Source: Paramicrobacterium humi (lineage in GTDB: Bacteria > Actinomycetota > Actinomycetes > Actinomycetales > Microbacteriaceae). From it: 64,000 nt of DNA. Under the pieces are notes generated by a model, which was not told where the DNA came from, searched no databases, and was given only the letters and a program-made list of their open reading frames with translations. Positions 1 to 7,733 of this stretch are shown here, in pieces. The stretch covers positions 1,178,001 to 1,242,000 of the forward strand of contig NZ_FNRY01000001.1 in the NCBI RefSeq assembly GCF_900105715.1. The letters are read 5' to 3'. Positions within the stretch are counted from its first letter, which is position 1. Each line of letters opens with the position of its first letter. The position numbers were made by a program, and so were the translations under genes.

Positions 1-530
1 CCGCCGCCTGCGCCGCGCTTCTGCCGCCCTCGGGGACGGTCGCGCTCGATGCCGGAACGACGGTGGCGCCGCTCGCGGACCTCGTCGGGCCGGGCTCTAC
101 CGTCGTGAGCCACTCGGCGCCCGTGATCAGCGCGTGCACGGCGCGCGACGACATCGAGCTCATCGGCGTCGGCGGCGTGTATCAGCGCGACACGCGCTCA
201 TTCGCGGGACCGGGAGCGGCCAGTGCGTTCGAGTCGCTCTCGGTGGACGTCGCCGTGCTCTCCGTCACCGCTGTCGACGCGGCCGGGCTCATGTGCGCGA
301 ACATGCTCGACGCCGAGGTGAAGAAGCGCATGGCCGGCAGCGCCGAGACGGTCATCGTGCTCGCCGACCACACGAAGCTCGCTCGCCGGGCCTCCATCCG
401 CATCGGCCCGCTCGCGCTCGCCGATGTTCTCGTCACCGACGCCGGCGCGTCGCCCGAACTGCTGTCGGCGGTGCGGGACACGGGCGTCCGCGTCGTCATC
501 GCGGATGACGAGGAATCCGTCGTCGTCTGA
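1..530 (+). CDS. DeoR-family transcriptional regulator, C-terminal sensor domain (5' truncated)
   Basis: The reading frame is open from the window edge (first full codon at base 3), so the gene starts upstream and its helix-turn-helix is not visible. What remains is a DeoR-type effector domain: the visible stretch LDAGTT is the conserved sugar-phosphate isomerase-like motif of DeoRC domains, followed near the end by the typical LADVLVTD segment. Such proteins repress sugar catabolic genes and release DNA on binding a phosphosugar. The GH84 gene begins 36 bases downstream on the same strand, so this is probably the local regulator of N-acetylhexosamine use. The GTG at 63 is internal, not the start. 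Confidence 0.85.
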   Translation, partial: AACAALLPPSGTVALDAGTTVAPLADLVGPGSTVVSHSAPVISACTARDDIELIGVGGVYQRDTRSFAGPGAASAFESLSVDVAVLSVTAVDAAGLMCANMLDAEVKKRMAGSAETVIVLADHTKLARRASIRIGPLALADVLVTDAGASPELLSAVRDTGVRVVIADDEESVVV

Positions 531-566
531 CGCCGGACAGCATCCGACCGCTCGTGGAGAACACCG

Positions 567-2831
567 ATGCTCGATGATCTTCTGCCCACACCGCACGTCG
601 TTCACGGCGACGAGTCCGGTGCCCGCGTGCCCGCCGACCGGATCACGCTCGTCGTCGGCCACGCACCGGGGAGCGAAGCGTGGCGGCTCCTCGCCGACGA
701 GCACCCCGAGGCGCTCCCGCCTGAGGGCTACATCCTGCGCGTCAGCGGGGACGAGAGCGGCGGGAGGGCCGTGATCGCGGCGGCCGACGAGGGCGGTCTC
801 TTCCGCGGACGCGGGACGCTCGCCCAGGTGCGGGCCGAGCCGGCCGGCGTGCCCGCGCTCACGATCCGGGACGCGCCGACGCTCAGCCGGCGCGGCGTCG
901 TGGAAGGGTTCTACGGACCGCCCTGGTCGCACGCCGACCGCGTCGAGTTCCTGCGCTTCGCCGGCCGCGTCGGCTTCAACGAGTACGTCTACGCCCCCAA
1001 GGACGACACCTACCATCGCGAGAACTGGCGGGAGCCATACCCGGCCGCCCTGCTCGGCGAGATCGCGGAGCTCGTCGCCGAGGCCGAGCGCAACCGCGTG
1101 CGCTTCGTCTACGCGATATCCCCGGCGCTCTCGATGCGCTTCGCCGAGCGCGGCGAGCACGAGGCGCTCGCGGCGAAGGCCCAGCAGCTGTGGAGCGCGG
1201 GCGTGCGCCGGTTCGCCGTGCTCTTCGACGATGTGCCGGGCGAGCTCACGCACGCCGCGGACCGGGAGCGCTTCGGGGCGGATGCGCGGGCGACCGGGCG
1301 AGCGCACGGCTTCGCGGCAGCCGTCTTCGAGGAGGAGTTCCTCCGCGCGCATCATGTCCCCGACCCTCTGCTCATCTGCCCCACCGACTACGCGGGCTGC
1401 GCGCCATCGCCATACCGGGAGGGCCTGCGGGAGACGCTGCCCGAGGACGCCCTCGTGCTGTGGACGGGCTCCGACATCGTCGTGGGCGAGGTCACGCGAC
1501 GCGACATCGACGAGGCCGCGGCGAGCTACGGTCGGCGGCTCGTGCTGTGGGACAACTTCCCCGTCAACGACTTCGACCGCAGCCGCCTGTTTCTCGGCCC
1601 GCTTCTCGGGCGCACGACGGACCTCGCGGGCTCCGCGCTCGTCGGCGTGGCCTCGAACCCCATGGTCGAGGCGGCTCCGTCGCACCTCGCGCTCGCCACC
1701 GTCGCCGACTGGGCCTGGAACCCCGAGACGTACGTGCCCGCCGACTCCGCCCGCCGGGCGCTCGGGGCCGTGGCCGGCCGGCACGCCGCAGCCGTCGAGG
1801 CTCTCGTCGCCGTGAGCAGCTCCTGGCCGCCGTCCGCGCCGCAGAGCGCGCATATCGGCGCGCTCGCCCCCGCGGCGCTCGGCGGCGACGCGGACGCCCT
1901 CGCCGGGCTCGAAGCCGCCCTCACCCTGCTCGCTCGGGCGGGAGAAGACGAACAGGCCCCGCCGTCGCCGCTCACGAACGCGCTGCGGCCGTGGCTTGCG
2001 GCGGCTCGGGATGCCGCTGACGCGGGCGCTCGCGCCTGCGCGCTGCTGCGGCACATGGGGGAGGAGCACGAACAGGCGCTCGTGGCCGAGCGGGAAGCGC
2101 TCGCGCGCGCCCAGGAGCGGGCGGACGCGCACTATCAGAACGTTCTGCGCTCGGTGCTGCCCGATTTCGTGCGCGAAGTTCTCGTGCGCGCGGGAATGGC
2201 CGGCATGAGCGTGCCCGCTCACCGCCACGTCGCCGTCCTCGTGGGCGGCAACCCCGTCCCCGGCGACCGGGACCTGTCGGAGCGGCTGACCGCACGCGGC
2301 TTCGACGTCGATCTCGTCGCGCCGGGCGGCGCCGTGCGCGAGGACACCGACCTCATCATCGTGTCGCCGAACGCGGGAGCAGCCGACGCACGAGCGGTGA
2401 CGGACGCCGCCGTTCCCCTGCTTGCATGGGGGCGCTTCGACACGCTCGGCCTCTCGAGCCGGTCAGGCGAGGTCCTCGGCCAGGAGGACATCGCGGTCAT
2501 CGACGACGCCCACCCGCTCGCCGCGGGCGCGAGCGGGACGGTTCGCGTCTACCGCGGCCCCGGTATGGTCAGCTGGGGGCGCGTCGGCCCGCACGCCGAG
2601 ATCGTCGCGACGACCTCGACGAACGGGTTGCCCGTGATCGCGCGATACCCCGCGGGCAGCACCCTCGCCTCCGGCCGGCGCGCGCCCGCCGACCGCGTGC
2701 TATTCTTCCTCGGCACCGATGGCCTCGCCCCGTGGCTCATCGCGCCGGAGGGGCACGAGCTCTTCACGGCCGCCGTCAACCTGCTGTGTGGCGAGCTCGC
2801 GATCACCGGAGCTCGCCACACCGAGGCCTGA
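567..2831 (+). CDS. GH84 beta-N-acetylglucosaminidase (O-GlcNAcase/NagZ-like activity) with extra C-terminal domain
   Basis: A 754-residue glycoside hydrolase family 84 enzyme. An N-terminal GH20b-like region (about 1-105) precedes the GH84 barrel, recognised by GVVEGFYGPPWS (110-121), APKDDTYH (143-150) and WREPYP (154-159). The neighbouring aspartates D221-D222 in FAVLFDDVPGEL match the catalytic Asp pair of substrate-assisted GH84 catalysis. From about residue 555 there is an additional domain of about 200 residues that resembles a class I amidotransferase-like fold and is not part of the minimal enzyme. No signal peptide is visible, so it should act in the cytoplasm on imported GlcNAc-containing sugars. 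A GGAG-type ribosome site (gtggagaac) precedes the ATG. Confidence 0.9.
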   Translation: MLDDLLPTPHVVHGDESGARVPADRITLVVGHAPGSEAWRLLADEHPEALPPEGYILRVSGDESGGRAVIAAADEGGLFRGRGTLAQVRAEPAGVPALTIRDAPTLSRRGVVEGFYGPPWSHADRVEFLRFAGRVGFNEYVYAPKDDTYHRENWREPYPAALLGEIAELVAEAERNRVRFVYAISPALSMRFAERGEHEALAAKAQQLWSAGVRRFAVLFDDVPGELTHAADRERFGADARATGRAHGFAAAVFEEEFLRAHHVPDPLLICPTDYAGCAPSPYREGLRETLPEDALVLWTGSDIVVGEVTRRDIDEAAASYGRRLVLWDNFPVNDFDRSRLFLGPLLGRTTDLAGSALVGVASNPMVEAAPSHLALATVADWAWNPETYVPADSARRALGAVAGRHAAAVEALVAVSSSWPPSAPQSAHIGALAPAALGGDADALAGLEAALTLLARAGEDEQAPPSPLTNALRPWLAAARDAADAGARACALLRHMGEEHEQALVAEREALARAQERADAHYQNVLRSVLPDFVREVLVRAGMAGMSVPAHRHVAVLVGGNPVPGDRDLSERLTARGFDVDLVAPGGAVREDTDLIIVSPNAGAADARAVTDAAVPLLAWGRFDTLGLSSRSGEVLGQEDIAVIDDAHPLAAGASGTVRVYRGPGMVSWGRVGPHAEIVATTSTNGLPVIARYPAGSTLASGRRAPADRVLFFLGTDGLAPWLIAPEGHELFTAAVNLLCGELAITGARHTEA

Positions 2832-2832
2832 G

Positions 2833-3447
2833 TCACTTCGCGAGCGCGAACCCCGACGTCCACGAGGTCTTCTCGCCCGCGGCGAGCAGAATCTGCAGGA
2901 AGCCGAGCGCCTCGAGCTCCCGAGCGCGCTTGAGCGATCCGGCATCGAGCGCGCGCAGGCCGGACGAGGCAATGAGGTCCGTCAGCGCTGACTTCGCGTC
3001 CGCATCGTCTCCCGCGACGAGAACCGTCGTCGGGGTTCCGGCGACGTCGCCCGTGGCGAGAGTCGCGGCGAAGTTCGTGTTGAACGCCTTGAGCACCGAG
3101 GCGCTCGGCAGCTTCGCGGCGATCTCCGCGGCGGCGGAGGCATCGGCGGGAACGTCGAGTCCGTCGAACGTCTCGCCGTTGACGGGGTTCGTCATGTCGA
3201 CGACGATCTTGCCAGCGAGAGCGTCCGCGTAGGCGGTGAAGATCTCGCCGAGCGCCGGATACGGCACGGCGAGGATGACGATCGAGCCGGTGATCGCGTC
3301 GCCGATCGTGCCGGCGGCCGTGCCGCCCGCCGCGTTCGCCTTTGCGGCATCCCGAGCGAGAACCTGCACGCTGTTTCCTGCCGACGAGAAGCGCCCGGCG
3401 AGCGCCGAGCCCATGTTTCCCGCACCGATAATCGTGATGTCCGTCAT
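2833..3447 (-). CDS. NADPH-dependent F420 reductase-like oxidoreductase
   Basis: A 204-residue Rossmann protein with GAGNMGSALA close to its N-terminus and the LAVPY and VVDMTNP motifs of the F420-dependent NADP reductase/NADP_oxidored family. These enzymes move hydride between NADP(H) and F420 or another small substrate. An in-frame GTG at 3453 overlaps the ribosome site AAGGAG (3458-3453), so the ATG at 3447, spaced 5 nt from it, is the better start. The gene is divergent from a MarR regulator with shared promoter DNA and is probably that regulator's target. Its stop lies one base from the end of the convergent GH84 gene. Whether it uses F420 cannot be read from sequence. Confidence 0.8.
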   Translation of the reverse strand: MTDITIIGAGNMGSALAGRFSSAGNSVQVLARDAAKANAAGGTAAGTIGDAITGSIVILAVPYPALGEIFTAYADALAGKIVVDMTNPVNGETFDGLDVPADASAAAEIAAKLPSASVLKAFNTNFAATLATGDVAGTPTTVLVAGDDADAKSALTDLIASSGLRALDAGSLKRARELEALGFLQILLAAGEKTSWTSGFALAK

Positions 3448-3479
3448 GTCCACTCCTTCGATTGGTTGTCTCTACAAGG

Positions 3480-3523
3480 AAACTACGCCACTTTGGTTGT
3501 TGCGTCAACTAATTTGGTAGAAT
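3480..3523. promoter_or_regulatory. Overlapping divergent promoters with inverted repeat (MarR operator candidate)
   Basis: On the minus strand TTGACG (3508-3503), a 17-nt spacer and TAGTTT (3485-3480) make a good promoter for the reductase. On the plus strand TAGAAT (3518-3523) lies 6 nt before the regulator's ATG. The inverted repeat GTTG-CGT-CAAC at 3499-3509 covers the minus-strand -35 box and lies between the two promoters, a suitable place for the MarR protein to control both genes. Confidence 0.6.
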
Positions 3524-3529
3524 GGCGTC

Positions 3530-4024
3530 ATGACCGAACCACGATGGCTCACCGCGGAACAGCTCGAGGCGTGGAAGCGTCTCGTCGCCGTCGTCGAGCT
3601 GCTTCCCGGCATCCTCGACTCGCAACTGCAGCGCGACGCCGATCTCACGCACTTCGAGTACTACACGCTTGCCATGCTCTCCGAGAGCGAGGGCCGCACA
3701 CTGCGCATGACGGCGCTCGCCGCTCAGACGAACGCGACGCTCCCGCGGCTCTCGCACGTCGTCTCGCGGCTGGAGAAGCGAGGGCTGATCGAGCGGATGC
3801 CGTGCCCGGAAGACCGGCGGGCCACCAACGTGCGCCTCACGGAGGCCGGTTGGGAGAAGCTTGTCGAGACCGCTCCCGGTCACGTCGCGACGGTGCAGGA
3901 TGCCGTCATCGGCGCCCTCGACGAGCGCGACGTCAGTGACCTTGCGCGCATCGCCGAGCGAGTGCTCTCGCGAATCGACCCCGATAGCGTCTTCGGCATC
4001 ACGGGCCATCGAGGGCCGCGCTGA
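3530..4024 (+). CDS. MarR-family transcriptional regulator
   Basis: A 164-residue winged-helix regulator. Visible family features are the dimerisation helix around HFEYYTLAML, the recognition-helix region RLSHVVSRLEKRGLIER and the wing sequence CPEDRRATNVRLTEAG, where D-x-R-R is the MarR hallmark. The ATG follows a TAGAAT -10 box by only 6 bases, so the mRNA is probably leaderless. The divergent reductase gene and the inverted repeat between the two suggest local autorepression plus control of that gene. The inducer is unknown. Confidence 0.9.
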   Translation: MTEPRWLTAEQLEAWKRLVAVVELLPGILDSQLQRDADLTHFEYYTLAMLSESEGRTLRMTALAAQTNATLPRLSHVVSRLEKRGLIERMPCPEDRRATNVRLTEAGWEKLVETAPGHVATVQDAVIGALDERDVSDLARIAERVLSRIDPDSVFGITGHRGPR

Positions 4025-4078
4025 GATCAGTGACGGAGGGTTTCCCTTCGTGGGTTCGCTCACGGCGATCGCCATTCC

Positions 4079-4104
4079 TAGCACTCGAAGGGCGCGAGTG
4101 CTAA
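4079..4104. promoter_or_regulatory. CIRCE element (HrcA operator)
   Basis: TAGCACTC (4079-4086), a 9-nt spacer and GAGTGCTAA (4096-4104) match the CIRCE consensus TTAGCACTC-N9-GAGTGCTAA almost perfectly. CIRCE is the binding site of the heat-shock repressor HrcA. It lies 49 nt upstream of the Hsp20 start. Confidence 0.92.
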
Positions 4105-4114
4105 TCTAGACGTA

Positions 4115-4135
4115 CTTGAGTACGACACACTCACG
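4115..4135. promoter_or_regulatory. HAIR element (HspR operator)
   Basis: CTTGAGT (4115-4121), 7 nt, ACTCACG (4129-4135). The HspR-binding HAIR consensus is CTTGAGT-N7-ACTCAAG, so there is one mismatch. It starts 10 nt after the CIRCE element, so this promoter probably answers to both actinobacterial heat-shock repressors. Confidence 0.85.
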
Positions 4136-4152
4136 TTCAGGAGGAAACCTAA

Positions 4153-4596
4153 ATGGCAACATCGTTTGATCCGTTCCGGGAATTCGACCGCATGGCGGGA
4201 AGCGTGCTCGACGCGATGCAGGGCCCGCGCAAGATGCCGATGGATCTCTATCGGGATGGCGACACATACGTGCTCAGCGCGGACCTTCCCGGCATCGATC
4301 CCGGTTCTGTCGATATTGACGTCGATGGTCAGCTGCTCACAATCCGTGCAGAGCGGACCCTGCCGAAGGGTGAGGGCGTGAAGTGGATAACCCGCGAACG
4401 CCAGGCTGCGTCGTACCTGCGACAGCTGAGCCTCGGTCAGGGCATCGACACGGAGAAAATAAGCGCGAGCTACGACAACGGCGTGCTGAGCGTGACGATA
4501 CCGGTGAGTGAGCGGGCCAAGCCGCGCAAGATCGCCGTCACGACCGCGAACGATTCCGCTCCTGCGGCCATCGAGGACGCAACCGCGCAGTCCTGA
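4153..4596 (+). CDS. Small heat-shock protein (Hsp20/alpha-crystallin family)
   Basis: A 147-residue Hsp20 chaperone. The alpha-crystallin domain runs from about residue 30 to 130, with the DLPGIDPGSVDIDVDGQLL strand region and the late NGVLSVTIP motif (A/G-x-L containing) that marks the family. It should hold unfolding proteins as an ATP-independent oligomer in the cytoplasm. An AGGAGG ribosome site (from 4139) precedes the ATG. The CIRCE and HAIR elements upstream predict joint HrcA and HspR control, and the hairpin at 4617-4647 ends the transcript. A close paralogue is at 50361. Confidence 0.95.
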   Translation: MATSFDPFREFDRMAGSVLDAMQGPRKMPMDLYRDGDTYVLSADLPGIDPGSVDIDVDGQLLTIRAERTLPKGEGVKWITRERQAASYLRQLSLGQGIDTEKISASYDNGVLSVTIPVSERAKPRKIAVTTANDSAPAAIEDATAQS

Positions 4597-4616
4597 TCCT
4601 CACGGGAACAGTAGTC

Positions 4617-4647
4617 GAGGCCCGTCAGCGATGCGCTGGCGGGCCTC
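4617..4647 (+). terminator. Hairpin terminator after Hsp20
   Basis: GAGGCCCG (4617-4624) pairs with CGGGCCTC (4640-4647), with further inner pairing TCAGCG/CGCTGG, followed by gccgttt. It is a strong GC-rich stem in the intergenic space between Hsp20 and the J-domain gene, with only a weak T-run. Confidence 0.75.
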
Positions 4648-4736
4648 GCCGTTTGCGTGCCAGCCCGATCGGCATCCATTTCTCCATCAGCTTGTCGCGG
4701 TAGTGTTCTTGGTCGTCCCCGACCCGAAGGACCGGC

Positions 4737-5708
4737 ATGTCTGACAGCCCCCTCGCGCAGAGCCCCTACGAGGTTCTCGGGGTCGACCCTGCCGCGAGCG
4801 ACGAGGAGCTGCGCAAGGCGTACCGGCGGCTCGCCCGCGAGACGCACCCCGATCTCGGCGGCAGCGCCGCGCGCTTCAACGCCGTGCAGCTCGCCTGGGA
4901 GCGCATCGGCACTCCCGACGCGCGCGCGGCATTCGATCGATCGGTGTACCGGCCGGCGACCGCGAGCGACGAGCACGTGTGGGCGACAAGCGGTGCGAGC
5001 CATGAAACGCGCCGCGACACGCGTCCCAAGGCGCGCTCGCACGGGCACCCCGGCGGCTGGTCGCGCGAACGCTACCTCACCCTCATGCGCGAGTGGGTCG
5101 GCCGCGGCGCCGAGCTCGACGACCCCTACGACGAGAGCCTCATCCGGCGGGCGCCGCGGGAGATCCGCCACGCCCTCGCCGACGCGCTCGCCGAAGAGGC
5201 GACGGCCGCCTCGCTGGGCGATCTCGGCATGGGCTACACACTCTGGCACGGCGTCGCGACCGCCGTCGGCGACGACGAGTGGAGCACCGACGCGAACGCT
5301 CCGCTCACAGATCCCGCGAAGATCGACCACGTGGTGCTCGGCCCGACCGGCCTGTACGCCGTGCAGTCCGAGGACTGGGGGGCGCCCGCGCGCGTGCGCC
5401 GCGGAGAGCTGATCAGCGAGGCACTCGGCGCGGGGGAGCGGCCCGTTCACGCCCTCGCCCTGCGCGCCCGAGCACTCGCTCGCCGCGCGAAGGTCAAGTT
5501 CACCGGACTCGTCATCGTGCTGCCCGACGACGACCTCGAGGCGCCCATCACCTCGCTCGGCCGCGTGCGGGGTAGCCACGCGTTCGCCGTGCAGCGCTCC
5601 GTCATCGCGCACTTCCTGCGCACGGGCGTGCCCGACACCGCGCGGCCCGCCGGCACCGACCTGTTCGAGGTCCGCACGCGCCTGCAGCGCGCGATTCGCT
5701 TCGTCTGA
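4737..5708 (+). CDS. J-domain protein fused to a NERD-like domain
   Basis: A 323-residue protein. Residues about 9-68 are a J domain with intact HPD (37-39), the tripeptide that stimulates DnaK ATPase. Residues about 190-300 resemble a NERD (nuclease-related) domain: IDHVVLGPTGLYAV followed by QSEDW. In NERD domains this last strand usually carries an acidic residue and a lysine (as in DTKNW); here those positions are Q210 and E212, so nuclease activity is doubtful. No glycine/phenylalanine-rich linker or zinc region is seen, so it is not a classical DnaJ. Position next to Hsp20 fits a proteostasis role, but the target is unknown. Start ATG at 4737; alternatives are unlikely because the J domain begins soon after. 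Confidence 0.8.
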   Translation: MSDSPLAQSPYEVLGVDPAASDEELRKAYRRLARETHPDLGGSAARFNAVQLAWERIGTPDARAAFDRSVYRPATASDEHVWATSGASHETRRDTRPKARSHGHPGGWSRERYLTLMREWVGRGAELDDPYDESLIRRAPREIRHALADALAEEATAASLGDLGMGYTLWHGVATAVGDDEWSTDANAPLTDPAKIDHVVLGPTGLYAVQSEDWGAPARVRRGELISEALGAGERPVHALALRARALARRAKVKFTGLVIVLPDDDLEAPITSLGRVRGSHAFAVQRSVIAHFLRTGVPDTARPAGTDLFEVRTRLQRAIRFV

Positions 5709-5802
5709 TCCCACCGCGGGCGGACCGGGATACCCGTCGCGCGGCGGATGTCACGTCATCGTCGCGGGCGTAGCGTCGACGGAGATGACGAAAGGACGGG
5801 GC

Positions 5803-6060
5803 ATGGGCGCACAGAAGCGAGGACGCGGGCCGAACGAACAGCATTCGATGCTCGCCGTCGGCATCGCCATGGGGGTCGCGATCGGCGCCGGCTACGGTGT
5901 CACCACAGACAACATGGGTGCGGGGCTCGGAATCGGCGTCGCGATCGGCGTCGCGCTCGGTGTAGCACTCGACCAGCAGCAGCAACAGAAGAAGAGGAAC
6001 GACGAGGGGCCGGGCGACGACTCGGACGAGACGGGCGGCCCACCGGCATCCGATCGGTGA
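5803..6060 (+). CDS. Small glycine-zipper membrane protein
   Basis: About 85 residues: a basic N-terminus (GAQKRGRGP), one glycine-rich hydrophobic stretch with small-residue spacing (AVGIAMGVAIGAGYGV and GLGIGVAIGVALGVAL), then a QQQQQKK and acidic disordered tail. This looks like a hairpin of two membrane helices of the glycine-zipper type. The ATG at 5803 has AAAGGA 6 nt upstream; the ATG at 5785 has its GGAG too close. No function is known to me. Confidence 0.6.
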   Translation: MGAQKRGRGPNEQHSMLAVGIAMGVAIGAGYGVTTDNMGAGLGIGVAIGVALGVALDQQQQQKKRNDEGPGDDSDETGGPPASDR

Positions 6061-6179
6061 AAATCGCGGACGATGATTGCCTGCGCTGAGCCGCCCGACT
6101 ATATTTAGACCCCCCGAGCGACGATTTCAGACCGGGCTCGTGGGTGGGGAACACCTACCCACGACAATCGGAGGCCCCT

Positions 6180-6618
6180 ATGTCTGGTCGCTCTCTCTTC
6201 GCCCACCGCGACTTTCGCCTGCTGCTCATCGGGCAGACCACGAGCCAATTCGGCGCGCAGATCAGCGGAGTCGCGATCCCGCTTCTCGCGGTTCTCACCC
6301 TGCACGCGACGCCGCTCGAGCTCGGCATCGTCACGGCGTCGTCCACCCTCGCGTTCGCCCGGCGTGTGGGTCGACCGGTGGCGACGGCGAGGCATCCTCA
6401 TCGCGTCCGACGTCGTTCGCGCGGTTCTGCTCGCGACGCTACCGCTCGGCGCTCTCGCGGGCGGCGCGATCGGCGAGCTGTTCGGAGTCCGTGCCGCGCT
6501 GTGGCTCTCGGGAACGCTCCTTGTTCTCCCGGCCCTTCCGCTGTATGTCGCGCTGCGCGGACATCGGGACGTCGAGGAGCTGCCGACGTGGGCTGTCGCG
6601 TCCCAGCCGAACGAGTGA
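6180..6618 (+). pseudogene. Decayed MFS transporter (N- and C-terminal remnants)
   Basis: Two short reading frames together hold only the ends of a major facilitator transporter of the macrolide/enterobactin-exporter type. From the ATG at 6180 (GGAGG upstream), about 60 residues give helix 1-2 (FRLLLIGQTTSQFGAQISG and following). The frame then breaks at about 6360; the next recognisable piece, GVWVDRWRRR, continues in frame 1 after a small deletion. After VLLATLPLGAL the sequence jumps to a late helix pair (GAIGELFGVRAALWLSG) and ends at 6618. A normal protein would be about 400 residues, so roughly the middle half is gone. Ribosome site and promoter-like TATATT remain, suggesting recent decay. 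Confidence 0.8.
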
Positions 6619-6639
6619 GTTCGCGGGGGAGCCGCGTCG

Positions 6640-7587
6640 TCAGGCGATCGAGAGCGCGACGCCGTCGAGGATGTCGTGCTCGCTTGTCACGACTGTGTCG
6701 AGACTGCGCCCGGCTTGGGCGACCGCGTCGACGGTGCGCCGCAGCACCGTCGCCCAGACCATGGCGCCGCCGGCGATCACGTCGACGCGGCCGGGGTGCA
6801 GGTAGGGGAGAGCGGCCCGTTCGTCGCGCGGCAGCGAGGCGATGTCCTCGCACGCGGCGATGACCGTCGCGATCGGCAGCCGAGCGCCGTGGATGGCTGC
6901 CGGGTCGTACCGGTCAAGCCGAAGAGCATGCGCCGTCACGGTCGTGATGGTGCCGGCGACGCCGATGAGCTCGCGCACCTCTGCGAGGTCGACGGTGTGC
7001 GTCGCCTCGTCGATCGCCGCGTTGACATCCCAGCGCACGCCGTCGCGGTCGTCCTCCGTCGGCGGATCGCTGCGCACGTTGCGCTCGGTCATGCGCACGC
7101 TGCCGACGTTCATGGAGAACGCGGCGGTGGGGGAGTCGCCGCCGAGCACGAGCTCGGTGGACCCGCCGCCCAAGTCGACGACGAGGCGGCCGCCGGCCTC
7201 CTCGCCCTGCGCGGCGAGCACGCTCGTGGCGCCTCGGAACGAGAGCGCCGCCTCCTCCTCGCCCGCGATGACCTCGGGCTCGACGCCGAAGATGTCGCGA
7301 ACGGCTTCGATGAAGACCAGCCGGTTGGCGGCATCCCGAGTGGCCGAGGTCGCGACGAAGCGCACCTTCTCGACGCCGTGCTCACGGCACTGCGCCGCAT
7401 AGCGGCGAGCGACGTCGAGCGTGCGACCGAGAGCGGCATCCGAGAACCGGCCGGTGCGATCGACGCCCTCGCCGAGGCGGACGACCTCGAGCTCGCGCAC
7501 GACGTCGGTGAGCGTGCCACCGGCGACGTCGGCGATGAGCAGACGGATGGAATTGGTGCCGCAGTCGATGGCAGCCACTCGGGTCAC
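6640..7587 (-). CDS. Ppx/GppA-family phosphatase (exopolyphosphatase-like)
   Basis: A 315-residue member of the ASKHA-fold Ppx/GppA family, which hydrolyses polyphosphate or converts pppGpp to ppGpp. Motifs are the first phosphate loop AIDCGTNSIRLLIAD, FVATSATRDA, the catalytic GEEEA segment and the second loop VVDLGGGSTEL. It is the short single-module form common in actinobacteria. The GTG at 7587 is chosen because AAGGAG ends 6 nt before it; an ATG at 7602 overlaps that site. The choice between Ppx and GppA activity cannot be made from sequence. Confidence 0.9.
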   Translation of the reverse strand: MTRVAAIDCGTNSIRLLIADVAGGTLTDVVRELEVVRLGEGVDRTGRFSDAALGRTLDVARRYAAQCREHGVEKVRFVATSATRDAANRLVFIEAVRDIFGVEPEVIAGEEEAALSFRGATSVLAAQGEEAGGRLVVDLGGGSTELVLGGDSPTAAFSMNVGSVRMTERNVRSDPPTEDDRDGVRWDVNAAIDEATHTVDLAEVRELIGVAGTITTVTAHALRLDRYDPAAIHGARLPIATVIAACEDIASLPRDERAALPYLHPGRVDVIAGGAMVWATVLRRTVDAVAQAGRSLDTVVTSEHDILDGVALSIA

Positions 7588-7733
7588 GGGTTTCTCCTTC
7601 ATAGAACGAGGCTCACTGTACCGCGCCGTCCGCCCGACGCCGATTCGGGAGTTCCGCTCCCTGGCATCCCGGGAACACGGCGGCGGATGCTGAGGGAAAT
7701 CGCCGTCCGGCGATCCCACCGAACGGAGTTGCC

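Noticed and set aside
198-2228. Long minus-strand open frame opposite the GH84 gene
   Set aside because: It is arginine- and glycine-rich with no recognisable domain and lies fully antisense to a gene with clear GH84 motifs; high GC causes such frames.
3445-3453. GTG at 3453 as start of the reductase
   Set aside because: The GTG overlaps the AAGGAG ribosome site; the ATG at 3447 has proper spacing.
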